NCBI RefSeq assembly: GCF_003612015.1
Contig: NZ_RARB01000003.1
Span: 208,023-272,022, forward strand
Length of the DNA: 64,000 nucleotides
Reading direction: 5' to 3'
From: Pantoea piersonii
GTDB lineage: Bacteria; Pseudomonadota; Gammaproteobacteria; Enterobacterales; Enterobacteriaceae
The position numbers were made by a program, and so were the translations under genes. Below the pieces are notes generated by a model. That model worked only from the letters and a program-made list of their open reading frames with translations. It searched no databases and had not been told where the DNA came from. This document shows, in pieces, positions 9,812 to 17,913 of the stretch; within the stretch, counting starts at the first letter, position 1; the number at the start of each line of letters is the position of its first letter.

Positions 9812-10900
9812 TTATTTACCGGCGGCTGCGCGCCACTGCTTGATATAATCCAGACGTTTTTTCGGTTGCAGGTACTCCAGCAGGCTTTCGTCAACCGGGA
9901 TAGGCTTCAGCGCGCTGCCTAACATTTTGGTCAGGCCATCAATGTCGTTTTTGCCTTCGATATCATTACGCAGGGAAGGAATATCGGCCTGACTGGCCAG
10001 GATGCTTTGCCCTTTCTCAGAGAGCACGTAATCCAGCCACAGCTTTGCCGCATGGCTGTTTTGCGCTTGCTGGCTAATAAACGAGACGCGCGACAGCACC
10101 AGCGTGTAATCCTTCGGCCAGGCGATACCCAGCGAAGGATCGGTTTTGGCGCGCGCTTCAGCGTAGGAGCCAAGGATGTTGAAACCGATCAGGTTTTCGC
10201 CCGAAGAGACCCTTTCCATCATGGTGCCGGTTGAGGACTGCACCGCTAAGCCGCCCTTCGCCACATCTGCCAGAGTCTGGAAGTAGTGCGGATCCGTTTT
10301 GGAATCCTGCACTGACAGCATGAAGCCCAGACCCGATTTTTCAATATCGTAGGTGGTGACTTTGCTTTTGAATTTATCGGTCTGGCTGGCGATTAACTTC
10401 GCCAGCGCGGCGTGCGAATCGGGCACGTCGCCAGCGGGGATCAACCGTTTGTTATAGATAAACACTACCGGCTCATAGGTGGTGCCGTAAGCCTTGTTTT
10501 TCCACACGGCCCACTTCGGCAGCTGCGCCAGTTCAGGCGACTGGTACTCTTGCGCGTAGTCGGTCGCCAGCTTCAGGCCGGTGTCCATTGAGGAGCTCCA
10601 GACCACATCGCCGCTGGTGCCGCCGGAGGCTTGCTCGCTGATAAAACGGTTGTACAGCTCGGTGCTGTTCATATCGTTGTATTCAACTTTAATGCCGGGA
10701 TAGGCCGCTTCGAAACCCTTGATCAGCGGCCCGGCAGCTTTCGTGTCGGTGGTGGAGTAGATCACGACCTTGCCTTCTTTGGTCGCGGCATCGATAACGC
10801 TTTGATAGTCCGCCGGATAGCCCTGCGGCGGCGCGGAGAAGGCTGAGCAGGAGAAGAATACGGTAGCGGCAACCAGAGAGAGAGAATAATTTTTCGTCAT
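9812..10900 (-). CDS. Periplasmic substrate-binding protein, AfuA/FbpA superfamily
   Basis: Solute-binding protein of COG1840 type, 362 residues, with a Sec signal peptide (MTKNYSLSLVAATVFFSCSA, cleavage near residue 23). The start at 10900 is chosen because the signal peptide begins there. Mature features include VVIYSTTDTKAAGPLIKGFE and YNDMNSTELYNRFISEQ. The adjacent Tyr pair that binds iron in FbpA is not seen at the expected place (FNILGSYAEAR has one Tyr), so a ferric substrate is unlikely; phosphorylated sugars (as shown for AfuA) or carboxylates are possible. Together with the downstream permease and ATPase it forms a complete importer, and the two-component system sits just upstream. 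Confidence 0.88.
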   Translation of the reverse strand: MTKNYSLSLVAATVFFSCSAFSAPPQGYPADYQSVIDAATKEGKVVIYSTTDTKAAGPLIKGFEAAYPGIKVEYNDMNSTELYNRFISEQASGGTSGDVVWSSSMDTGLKLATDYAQEYQSPELAQLPKWAVWKNKAYGTTYEPVVFIYNKRLIPAGDVPDSHAALAKLIASQTDKFKSKVTTYDIEKSGLGFMLSVQDSKTDPHYFQTLADVAKGGLAVQSSTGTMMERVSSGENLIGFNILGSYAEARAKTDPSLGIAWPKDYTLVLSRVSFISQQAQNSHAAKLWLDYVLSEKGQSILASQADIPSLRNDIEGKNDIDGLTKMLGSALKPIPVDESLLEYLQPKKRLDYIKQWRAAAGK

Positions 10901-11074
10901 TATATTTAACCTTTTAGTTACACTCAGGGAACTAAGGCTCAACATAAACGATCGATTCAGGCAGGCAAGAGGTGACGGTTCGTTATCTTCGCGAAGTGTG
11001 ATTATTGGCGTTTTTTCGGCAATTAACACCATTAAAACCACGTCAGCGTCACGCACGGCTTGCGCGCGATCACA

Positions 11075-11776
11075 CTATTTTGTGGCGGTAATTTTACGAT
11101 AGAGCCGCCGCGGATGGCCGATATTGCCATACTGCATCTCAACGCCGATAAAGCCGATCTCCACGCAATATTCCAGGTAACGGCGACCGGTGGTTTTGCT
11201 GATCCCCACGCTCTCCACCACCTGCTCTACCGACCAGCTGCTGTCAGGTGCATCGCTAAAAAAATCTTTCACCCGCGTCAGAGTCAGCGACTCAATACCT
11301 TTCGTCGAAGGAGCCGCCGGCCCCTCGCTGGAGGGCAGATTAAACAGCTTATCCAGCGCATGCTGATCAACATTTTTCATTTGACTCATTGAGTGCACCA
11401 GCAGCATAAAGCGCTCCAGCGAGGCGCGCAGGCGGTGAAAAAAGACCGGTTTAAGCAGGTAGTCGAGCGCGCCGCTGCGCATCGCATGGCTACAGGTTTG
11501 CATATCGCTGGCGGCAGTGATGAAAATCACCGAGCATTCAAAGCGTTTCAACAGCGGATCGTCGATCAGCGTTACGCCCTGGCCGTCAGGCAAATAGTTG
11601 TCGAGCAGCACCAGCCGCGGCTGATGCTGCTCGATCAGCTGGCGCGCCTGCTCCAGCGTGGCCGCAATGCCCACCACGCGCAGATGAAAATGCTGCTCGA
11701 TAAACTCGCGATGTAAATCGGCCAGATGCGGCTCATCCTCCACAATCACGACATTGAGTGCCTTCGCGTTATTCAT
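11075..11776 (-). CDS. Response regulator, CitB/DcuR/DpiA family
   Basis: Transcriptional response regulator of 233 residues. The receiver domain (1-125) has the acidic pocket VIVEDEPHLAD and phospho-acceptor D59 in LVLLDNYLPDG, then ITAAS and LLKPVFFHRL with the conserved Lys. The C-terminal DNA-binding part (about 165-225) has SVEQVVESVGISKTTGRRYLEYC, typical of the CitB-type HTH. It overlaps the sensor-kinase gene by 8 bases. The ABC importer genes follow on the same strand after 174 bases, so they are its likely targets. Confidence 0.92.
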   Translation of the reverse strand: MNNAKALNVVIVEDEPHLADLHREFIEQHFHLRVVGIAATLEQARQLIEQHQPRLVLLDNYLPDGQGVTLIDDPLLKRFECSVIFITAASDMQTCSHAMRSGALDYLLKPVFFHRLRASLERFMLLVHSMSQMKNVDQHALDKLFNLPSSEGPAAPSTKGIESLTLTRVKDFFSDAPDSSWSVEQVVESVGISKTTGRRYLEYCVEIGFIGVEMQYGNIGHPRRLYRKITATK

Positions 11777-13421
11777 GGGAAACTCCTGTCGAAGCGGCGG
11801 GCTGGAAGGGAATAAAAATCGAGAAGATGGTGCCCTGCGGCGAGTTGTTGGCGATTTCGATGCTGCCGCCCGCCTGATGAACGTAACCTGCCGCCAGATA
11901 GAGGCCGATACCGTGTTCCGAGCCCATCAGGTCATCGCCGCTTGAGGGCTTGCTGCTTACGCCCTGCTTAAAAAGATGCGGTTTTAGCTGCTCATCCACG
12001 CCGCAGCCTTGATCGGCGACTTCAATCAGCACTTCATGGTTGCGATCGGAGATATAGAGTTCGACCGGCGGCGCTGGCCTCTCCACGTTAAGCGTCGCGT
12101 CTACGGCATTATCCAGCACATTCCCCACCACCGACATCAGCGCCGTTTCGCTCATCGCCGCGGGGATGCGGGTCAGCTGGCAGGCAGGGTCGAATTTCAG
12201 CTCAACGCCTTTTTCCCGCGCGCTGACATATTTCCCCAGCAGCAGCCCGCACAGCGCTGGCGAAGTGAAGCGCGCCGAGACAAAATCGAGCACCTGCTGC
12301 GCCCCGGCAGACTGCGCCTGGATATAGCGCATCGCATCGTCGTAACGCTGCATCTGCAGCAGGCCCACCAGCGTGGCGGTCCAGTTAAGCTGCTCATGGC
12401 GCATGATGCGCAAATTATCCGCATAGCGCTTCACCTGACTCAGCTGGCTGCTCAGGGTATTGATATCGTTTTTATCGCGGAAGCTGCAGACCCAGCCGCC
12501 TGGCTCACCGGGTTCGAGATCGATAGCCACCCGGTTGACGATAACCTGGCGCTGGTTCAGTACGGTTATCTGATCGTGATGGCGGCCGTTCTCCGCTTCG
12601 GCGCGCTGGCTCAGAAAGGCGGGATGGACCTGCAGCACCTCATGGAGCGGTTTGCCCAGCAGCTCTCGCTCGCTCCGATCGATATCCAGCAGCTCTCTGG
12701 CGGCGCGATTGATTAAAATCAGCTGCATCTCGGCGTTAACGGCAAACACGCCTTCATACATCGCCTCAAGCAGCGCTTTTTGCTGCAGCACCAGCAGCGC
12801 GATATCTTTTGGCTCCAGCCAGAACATCTGCTTCTTGAGGTTGCGGCTAAAGACCCATGAAAAAATAAACAGCAGCAGAAGCAGGGCCAGCCCATACAGG
12901 CTCGCTTGCCACAGCAGTCTGACATTAATGTTGGCGATCCAGGAGGTGAGATAACCGACCGAAACGATGCCGATAACCTGATGCCGGGCGTTAAAGATCG
13001 GGGCTTTACTGCGCAATGAAACGCCGATTCCCCCTTTGCGTACTGAAATAATGGTTTTCCCCTGCAGCACCTCTGCATTATCGCCGCCAATCAGCGGCAA
13101 ATTCAGGCGCTCTGGCGATTCTGAATGGTAGAGATGCTGCTCATGCACATCGCCGATCACGATGTAGCTGGCGTCGCTCTGACGGCGCAGAGGCTGAATC
13201 AAACGGGCGATCCCTGCGATATCACGGTTCTCGACCGTCTCTGCCAGGCCGGGCATCAGCGCAATCTGGCTCGCCTGAACGCGCGCGCGCTGCCCCAAAT
13301 CATGGTGCAGCTGCCGGTCAATAAAATGAAACAGGATAGCACCCAGCAAAGCCAGCAGCAGGCAGGAAAAGAGCACCAGCGAGAGAAAGAGCTTCACCTG
13401 AAAAGGTAATCTGCGTTTCAT
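11769..13421 (-). CDS. Sensor histidine kinase, CitA/DcuS family
   Basis: Membrane sensor of about 550 residues: TM helix 9-33, periplasmic PAS-like (PDC) sensor domain about 40-165 ending VIGIVSVGYL, TM helix 171-191, cytoplasmic PAS 215-325, then the kinase core. The phospho-acceptor is H342 in NLRIMRHEQLNW, the CitA/DcuS position. The ATPase lobe has N-box VGNVLDNAVDA and G-box DQGCGVD. CitA/DcuS sensors usually detect small carboxylates, which is a hint, not proof, of the importer's substrate class. The start is uncertain: 13421 (MKRRLPFQV) is preferred, but 13445 is possible and neither has a strong ribosome-binding site. Confidence 0.9.
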   Translation of the reverse strand: MKRRLPFQVKLFLSLVLFSCLLLALLGAILFHFIDRQLHHDLGQRARVQASQIALMPGLAETVENRDIAGIARLIQPLRRQSDASYIVIGDVHEQHLYHSESPERLNLPLIGGDNAEVLQGKTIISVRKGGIGVSLRSKAPIFNARHQVIGIVSVGYLTSWIANINVRLLWQASLYGLALLLLLFIFSWVFSRNLKKQMFWLEPKDIALLVLQQKALLEAMYEGVFAVNAEMQLILINRAARELLDIDRSERELLGKPLHEVLQVHPAFLSQRAEAENGRHHDQITVLNQRQVIVNRVAIDLEPGEPGGWVCSFRDKNDINTLSSQLSQVKRYADNLRIMRHEQLNWTATLVGLLQMQRYDDAMRYIQAQSAGAQQVLDFVSARFTSPALCGLLLGKYVSAREKGVELKFDPACQLTRIPAAMSETALMSVVGNVLDNAVDATLNVERPAPPVELYISDRNHEVLIEVADQGCGVDEQLKPHLFKQGVSSKPSSGDDLMGSEHGIGLYLAAGYVHQAGGSIEIANNSPQGTIFSIFIPFQPAASTGVSHE

Positions 13422-13687
13422 ATACTTTGTAGCGGAGCGAGGCATAGGCGAAGACTATCACGCGAAAAGAGCGCGGATGACCGGCTAAAGCCAGAGTTGT
13501 GAACTGGCTACAATCTCGGGTAGAAGCTGGCCCGAGGGCCGTGGACAGCAGACCAGCCGCCGTACGCCCGGCCGTAAGCGAATGGAAGCCGGCACGGCCA
13601 GCGAAGAGGCGTAAAATGGTGAAAATGCGTGCGTCGGCATCAGGGATGGGACATATCTTAAATCGCCTTTCCTCTCGTGGCAGGCGC

Positions 13688-13693
13688 TATAAT
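13688..13693 (+). promoter_or_regulatory. Consensus -10 element upstream of the GhoS-like gene
   Basis: Perfect TATAAT 31 bases before the ATG at 13725. No convincing -35 is visible, which is compatible with an activated or extended promoter. Confidence 0.45.
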
Positions 13694-13724
13694 TTAAGTA
13701 ATCTTAAATTTCAGTTTTTCAGGC

Positions 13725-14021
13725 ATGCCTATGGCCAGCTATACAGTCCGGGTCGAGCTGAAAGAGCAGACCGAAAAAATGCGCATCGAACTTCACTTTA
13801 CGATGCTCGAAAATGGGTTTTCGCGAAGCGTTGTTTGCGACAGAGGCTTTACCTACGCCCTGCCCTCTAACGAGTTTGTCTACGTGGGTTCAGACGGAAT
13901 AAAAAATCTGATGGACCAGGTTATTTCGTTGATAAGCGGTATCAGTGAAGATCCCTCTGTGCTGGTTACCCGCTCAGAGGAGCGCTGCTGGTCAGGGCTT
14001 CGCGTCGTTGACCTTGAGTAA
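13725..14021 (+). CDS. GhoS-like (former DUF2622) small protein, no GhoT partner seen
   Basis: Protein of 98 residues whose beginning MASYTVRVELKE, with MLENGFSR and later FTYALPSNEFVY, fits the DUF2622/GhoS family (PF11080), a small ferredoxin-like fold. E. coli GhoS is the RNase-antitoxin of the type V GhoT/GhoS system, degrading ghoT mRNA. No GhoT-like small membrane toxin can be found within 500 bases on either side, so this is an orphan and its target is unknown. Start may be 13725 or 13731. A consensus -10 lies upstream and a hairpin follows immediately (14020-14055). Confidence 0.65.
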   Translation: MPMASYTVRVELKEQTEKMRIELHFTMLENGFSRSVVCDRGFTYALPSNEFVYVGSDGIKNLMDQVISLISGISEDPSVLVTRSEERCWSGLRVVDLE

Positions 14022-14055
14022 AAGGGGGCGCAGGAGAAATTGATACTCCCCTTTT
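14020..14055 (+). terminator. Hairpin after the GhoS-like gene
   Basis: Stem AAAAGGGG / CCCCTTTT (14020-14027 with 14048-14055) with a 20-base loop, starting at the stop codon. The 3' arm ends in TTTT, so it may terminate transcription. Confidence 0.5.
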
Positions 14056-14293
14056 CAGGCGCGGTCACAGTCGGGATGTTCGAAGAGGTCGTTGCGGCTA
14101 AGCGAACGCTAATTGCTTTTATTCAGCAAAATTAATCGCGACGCGGGAAGAGATACCACATTAAACGGGTCGGTACCGATTTCTGCCAGCCTGGAAAATG
14201 AGGCCTGATATCGCCCTGAATTAAAGCGTTGCTGATCCTGACCTCCATATAGCCATCTGAGCGTTTAAACGGTTAAAATAAATTATATAAAAG

Positions 14294-14322
14294 TTGCTAT
14301 ATAAAATCCCCTGTGTCTTAAT
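14294..14322 (+). promoter_or_regulatory. Cold-shock gene promoter
   Basis: TTGCTA (14294-14299), a 17-base spacer and CTTAAT (14317-14322), placed so that transcription would start at or near 14331, where the cold-box leader begins. Confidence 0.6.
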
Positions 14323-14330
14323 AGCGCCAT

Positions 14331-14502
14331 CGGTTTGGAATACAGACCTTATTGAAAGCAGTTTTAGTAAAGCAGTCCTCAGTTCAAGTGTTATCCAAAG
14401 ATACCCTTCTTCGTGAGCCTCCTCCTAAGTGCCCCATAAGTCACTCTCTAATTACAGGCCATTTTCGCCGCTCTTAGTGGCTCATCAATTAAGGAAGTAT
14501 CT
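14331..14502 (+). promoter_or_regulatory. CspA-type 5' leader with cold box
   Basis: The 172-base leader starts CGGTTTGGAATACAGACC followed by TTATTGAAAGCAGT, which closely matches the start of the E. coli cspA mRNA, including the cold box. Such long leaders change structure at low temperature to allow translation. A short run AAGGAAGT directly before the ATG is the ribosome-binding site. Confidence 0.75.
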
Positions 14503-14715
14503 ATGTCTAACAAAATGACTGGTTTAGTAAAATGGTTTAACTCTGATAAAGGTTTTGGCTTTATCACTCCGAGCGACGGCAGCAAAGATGTATTCGTACA
14601 TTTCTCTGCTATCCAGAGTGACAGCTATAAAACCCTCGACGAAGGCCAGCAGGTTTCTTTCACCATTGAAAATGGTGCGAAAGGCCCAGCAGCTGGAAAC
14701 GTCACGCCGCTGTAA
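14503..14715 (+). CDS. CspA-family cold-shock protein
   Basis: Seventy-residue OB-fold RNA chaperone with both RNA-binding motifs intact: KGFGFIT (RNP1) and DVFVHFSAI (RNP2). The C-terminal part [12 protein letters not shown] ... [13 protein letters not shown] is nearest to E. coli CspA, while the N-terminus [12 protein letters not shown] is as in CspB/CspG. The cold-box leader and a strong terminator (14796-14817) mark it as a cold-inducible, single-gene transcript. Which of the several csp paralogues it corresponds to cannot be settled from the sequence alone. Confidence 0.93.
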   Translation: MSNKMTGLVKWFNSDKGFGFITPSDGSKDVFVHFSAIQSDSYKTLDEGQQVSFTIENGAKGPAAGNVTPL

Positions 14716-14795
14716 GCTGCGCTAATTATCGGCGGCGCTTACAATAGCGATGAAGGCAACAGCCTGAGCAGTTAAATTCTGCTGATAATAAAATT

Positions 14796-14817
14796 AACCC
14801 GCCCTGTGCGGGTTTTT
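14796..14817 (+). terminator. Intrinsic terminator after the csp gene
   Basis: Seven-bp stem AACCCGC / GCGGGTT with a 5-base loop followed by a run of T. Confidence 0.85.
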
Positions 14818-14966
14818 GATTTTAATGCCCTTTTCACCCTTCATCTCCCTCCTCGCATCTCCTGAATTTATCATCCACACTTACCCTGTTCTGTAGGGCC
14901 ATTGTGCTTTACACTGCGCGCTGTAAAAAACTGAGCAGATTAACGATTAAACAGGCGGTAACGGCG

Positions 14967-15443
14967 ATGAACGGAACGATCACAACCTGGTTTCAGGACA
15001 AGGGTTTTGGGTTTATCAAAGATGAGAACGGCGACAACCGCTATTTTCATGTGATCAAGGTCGCCAACCCTGAGCTGATCAAGAAAAATGCGGCAGTGAC
15101 TTTCGAACCAACCACCAACAACAAAGGCCTGTCAGCTTACGCGGTCAAAGTCGTCCCGGAGAGCAAGTACATCTATATTGCTGGCGAACGCATCAAGCTC
15201 ACGTCGATCAAGTCATACCTGGTCTACAGCGAAGAAGTACCTGTCGATACGCGGATAGATAAAGAAAATACCGTGCTTTCTGTGGGCACGCTGTTGAACA
15301 ATATCAGGCCGAAAACAGCCGCTAAGCCCGATGAGATGCGCTCAATGAAAAAGCTGGCGATTACCACCTTTCAGGGCACGACGTTAATCTTCACGGAAGA
15401 TGAGATCGATGTGGATGCCACGGTAAAAATGCTCAAGGTCTGA
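14967..15443 (+). CDS. Cold-shock-domain protein with uncharacterised C-terminal half
   Basis: Residues 1-65 form a divergent cold-shock domain (MNGTITTWFQDKGFGFIKDE, then RYFHVIKV in place of the usual VFVHFSAI), so RNA or ssDNA binding is expected. Residues about 70-158 do not match any family I can name; they contain KYIYIAGERIKLTSIKSYLVY and end TTFQGTTLIFTEDEIDVD. The start at 14967 (MNGTITTWF) is preferred over an in-frame codon at 14904, because the domain begins there. It lies between the csp gene and ymjA, each separately spaced. The function is unknown; cold or stress response is an inference from the domain. Confidence 0.75.
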   Translation: MNGTITTWFQDKGFGFIKDENGDNRYFHVIKVANPELIKKNAAVTFEPTTNNKGLSAYAVKVVPESKYIYIAGERIKLTSIKSYLVYSEEVPVDTRIDKENTVLSVGTLLNNIRPKTAAKPDEMRSMKKLAITTFQGTTLIFTEDEIDVDATVKMLKV

Positions 15444-15509
15444 CGCATCCAGACGGCCGATAACTTTTGCACTCCGCACGTGATACAGGTTTTAACCCTG
15501 GAGACTATG

Positions 15510-15755
15510 ATGAACGATGAAATCCCACTTAAATATTATGATGTTGCGGATGAGTACGCGACGGAAACCGAAACGCCGGTAAGCGAGTCGGAGCGTGATG
15601 CTCTGGCGCGCTATTTCCAGCTGCTGATTACTCGCTTAATGAATAACGAGGAGATCAGCGAAGAGGCGCAGAAAGAGATGGCCAGTGAAGCGGGTATCAA
15701 TGCGCTGCGCATTGACGAGATCGCTGAATTTCTTAATCAGTGGGGCAACGAGTAA
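15510..15755 (+). CDS. ymjA: YmjA family protein (DUF2543)
   Basis: Small acidic soluble protein of 81 residues, the length of E. coli YmjA, with the same features: [19 protein letters not shown] at the start and [14 protein letters not shown] ... [15 protein letters not shown] at the end. No function is known. The start at 15510 is the second of two adjacent ATGs (15507, 15510), chosen by match to the family; CTGGAG lies upstream. A hairpin follows 10 bases after the stop. Confidence 0.88.
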   Translation: MNDEIPLKYYDVADEYATETETPVSESERDALARYFQLLITRLMNNEEISEEAQKEMASEAGINALRIDEIAEFLNQWGNE

Positions 15756-15764
15756 CGTCCAGGG

Positions 15765-15789
15765 GCGCGTCTGTAATCACCAGACGTGC
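15765..15789 (+). terminator. Hairpin downstream of ymjA
   Basis: GCGCGTCTG pairs with CAGACGTGC (one G-T wobble) across a 7-base loop, 9 bases after the ymjA stop. There is no T-tract. Confidence 0.4.
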
Positions 15790-15853
15790 CGACGCTCTGC
15801 ACTAAGCCAGCCGAGTCAGGGCGTAAGTCGATAACACCAGCCTCGCCAGGCCG

Positions 15854-15894
15854 CCTGTCGGGGTCATTATCAGTGCTGTCACTTCCCCGACAGG
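15854..15894. repeat. Perfect 10-bp inverted repeat between ymjA and yggN
   Basis: CCTGTCGGGG (15854-15863) and CCCCGACAGG (15885-15894) pair perfectly across 21 bases. It lies between converging genes 21 bases before the yggN stop, where a shared transcript end is expected. Confidence 0.6.
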
Positions 15895-15915
15895 AGAACG
15901 CTTAACGTAACCGGC

Positions 15916-16629
15916 TCAGGATTTAACGCTGCTCACCAGCTTCTTGCGCTGATCTTCCAGGCTGATTACGCGGTTACATACTTCGTGGCCGAAATTTTTG
16001 AAATCCTGCTCCTGATTGCTCCACTCCGCCTGAATCGACTGCTGCAGACCGCCCAGGTTGCCCATAATCGCCTGCAGCGGATTGCTGCCGCTCGCCTGCT
16101 TTGTGCCCATTTCGTTCAGACTGTCCTGCAACACGCCGCCCATGGTGCTCTGCACCAGACGTTCGCCATCGGCGCGCACCTGGTCGATCGCCTGATGATG
16201 GAAGGTCAGGCCGTCGTCGCGGTGCTCGATAATGCGGTTCATCTGCTGCTTCAGCTGGCCATTCAGGGTGGTGAGACGGTTGCGCACATTGCTGTCAGAT
16301 CCGAGCTTCTCGACAATGACCTTATCCAGCGCCACCCGGCCCTTCTCCAGACGCGTCGTCGCACCGGTATCGATCCACGGCAGATCGCGACGCAGCGCAT
16401 TCTGATAGTCGATCGCCTGCTGGCGCTGCGCGTTGTTCACCGCAATCTTCTGACCGTTAAACTGCACATCGCCCTGCGGGGAGATCTCCAGGTTGCCGTT
16501 CGCGCCGACGACCTGCACGCTCTGCGGCTTGATCACGACATCATCCTGCGGTTTTACGCTGCACTCCCAGGCAGCCTGTGCCTGCGTCGCTGCCAGCAGC
16601 AGCGCGGCGATAAGCGTTTTACGAACCAT
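15916..16629 (-). CDS. yggN: YggN family periplasmic protein (DUF2884)
   Basis: Protein of 237 residues with a Sec signal peptide (MVRKTLIAALLLAATQAQA, cleavage before AWEC). The mature part is mostly hydrophilic and helical; it belongs to DUF2884 (YggN), for which no function is established. Length matches E. coli (239). AGGGAGAG lies just before the start. It is the last gene of trmB-yggL-yggN, separated from yggL by 80 bases. Confidence 0.92.
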   Translation of the reverse strand: MVRKTLIAALLLAATQAQAAWECSVKPQDDVVIKPQSVQVVGANGNLEISPQGDVQFNGQKIAVNNAQRQQAIDYQNALRRDLPWIDTGATTRLEKGRVALDKVIVEKLGSDSNVRNRLTTLNGQLKQQMNRIIEHRDDGLTFHHQAIDQVRADGERLVQSTMGGVLQDSLNEMGTKQASGSNPLQAIMGNLGGLQQSIQAEWSNQEQDFKNFGHEVCNRVISLEDQRKKLVSSVKS

Positions 16630-16709
16630 AATCTCTCCCTAACATGTGAACCAGGCGCGGTAATTACAGGTCGGCCGGCGGCGGCAAGTAAGCCAGGCCG
16701 ATACGGATC

Positions 16710-17036
16710 TTAGTCCCACCAGACGTCGAAAAGTTCGGTCACCTGGATGTCGCTCAGCTGGCGATCTTCCAGCCACTTGCGCACCAGCTCACGATGCTCG
16801 TCGGTGCATTTGCCGGTGCGCTGCAGGCAAATCAATCCTTCCCACACCAGGTAGCCGCTGCCGTCATAGGCCAGCCCGTTCGGCGCAATCACTTCGTTAA
16901 TGAAGTCGTCGACGGTTTTATCAATCTGCTGCTCTGTGGTTCCCTCGGCGAAGCGCCAGGCGACCGAGAAGCCCAGCTCCTGAAACTCGTCGATATGCAA
17001 TTTTTTACGTAAACGACGGCTGCGTTGTGTGGCCAT
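16710..17036 (-). CDS. yggL: YggL, 50S ribosome-binding protein (DUF469)
   Basis: Small protein of 108 residues; the YggL family binds the large ribosomal subunit. It starts [23 protein letters not shown], a basic N-terminus followed by an acidic/hydrophobic body ending VTELFDVWWD. Its start codon shares one base with the trmB stop (TAATG), so the pair is translationally coupled. Confidence 0.94.
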   Translation of the reverse strand: MATQRSRRLRKKLHIDEFQELGFSVAWRFAEGTTEQQIDKTVDDFINEVIAPNGLAYDGSGYLVWEGLICLQRTGKCTDEHRELVRKWLEDRQLSDIQVTELFDVWWD

Positions 17037-17755
17037 TATTTAATCCTCTCAAACATTAAGTCCCAAACGCCGTGGCCCAGTCGCTGCCCGCGCTGCTCAA
17101 ATTTAGTCAGTGGACGCGTCTCCGGACGCGGCACATAATTCTGTGTTTCCGACTGGTTTTTATACCCGTCGATACTGCTCATCACGTCCAGCATATGTTC
17201 GGCGTAGGCTTCCCAGTCGGTCGCCATATGGAATACCCCGCCCAGCTTCAGCTTACGCATTACCAGCTCGGCGAAAGGCACCTGCACGATGCGACGCTTG
17301 TTGTGGCGCGCTTTATGCCAGGGATCGGGGAAGAAAAGCTGCACCATGCGCAGCGAGTTATCCGGGATCATCTTCTCCAGCACCTCTACCGCGTCGTGAC
17401 ACATTACGCGCAGGTTCTCCACGTTCGCCTCTTTCGCGGAGGCGAGACAGGCGCCCACGCCCGGCGCGTGCACTTCAATGCCGAGGAAGTTCTGCTGCGG
17501 GTTATTCTGTGCCATGGTTACCAGCGAAGCGCCCATGCCAAAGCCGATCTCCAGCACCACTGGCGCGTCGCGGCCAAACAGTTGCGTCAGATCCAGCGGC
17601 TCAGGTTGAAACTCTACGCCCATCTCCGGCCAGTATTGGTCGAGCGCCAGCTGCTGTCCTTTCGTCAGACGCCCCTGGCGGCGCACAAAACTGCGAATAC
17701 GGCGCAGCGGCCGCCCGTTCTCATCAAATTCCGGAGTGATGACGTCATTAATCAT
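17036..17755 (-). CDS. trmB: tRNA (guanine-N7-)-methyltransferase TrmB
   Basis: SAM-dependent enzyme that makes m7G46 in the tRNA variable loop. Of its 239 residues, the SAM-binding motif is [17 protein letters not shown], followed by [13 protein letters not shown] and the substrate motif [19 protein letters not shown]. Length equals that of E. coli TrmB. It is divergent from mutY with about 160 bases between starts, the same arrangement as E. coli. Confidence 0.97.
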   Translation of the reverse strand: MINDVITPEFDENGRPLRRIRSFVRRQGRLTKGQQLALDQYWPEMGVEFQPEPLDLTQLFGRDAPVVLEIGFGMGASLVTMAQNNPQQNFLGIEVHAPGVGACLASAKEANVENLRVMCHDAVEVLEKMIPDNSLRMVQLFFPDPWHKARHNKRRIVQVPFAELVMRKLKLGGVFHMATDWEAYAEHMLDVMSSIDGYKNQSETQNYVPRPETRPLTKFEQRGQRLGHGVWDLMFERIK

Positions 17756-17913
17756 GTTGTAGCCTGCTGAGTAGCCTGTTTGGGGAAAGGCGCATTATGC
17801 AAAGTTAATTAGCAGAAGCAAGCCCTTGCAATCTTCAGGTTTACACCGGGGCTGCGCCTGTGCTGGAATGCCTGCCTGAGTGTAGAGTAATCACGGAAAA
17901 TTTCCTTCTTATG

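Noticed and set aside
10901..11074. Fur box in front of the binding-protein gene of the AfuABC-like importer
   Set aside because: The gap contains no sequence close to the Fur consensus, which argues against iron control.
13446..14502. GhoT-like toxin gene near the GhoS-like gene
   Set aside because: No short frame with a hydrophobic two-helix product and a ribosome-binding site was found on either strand.
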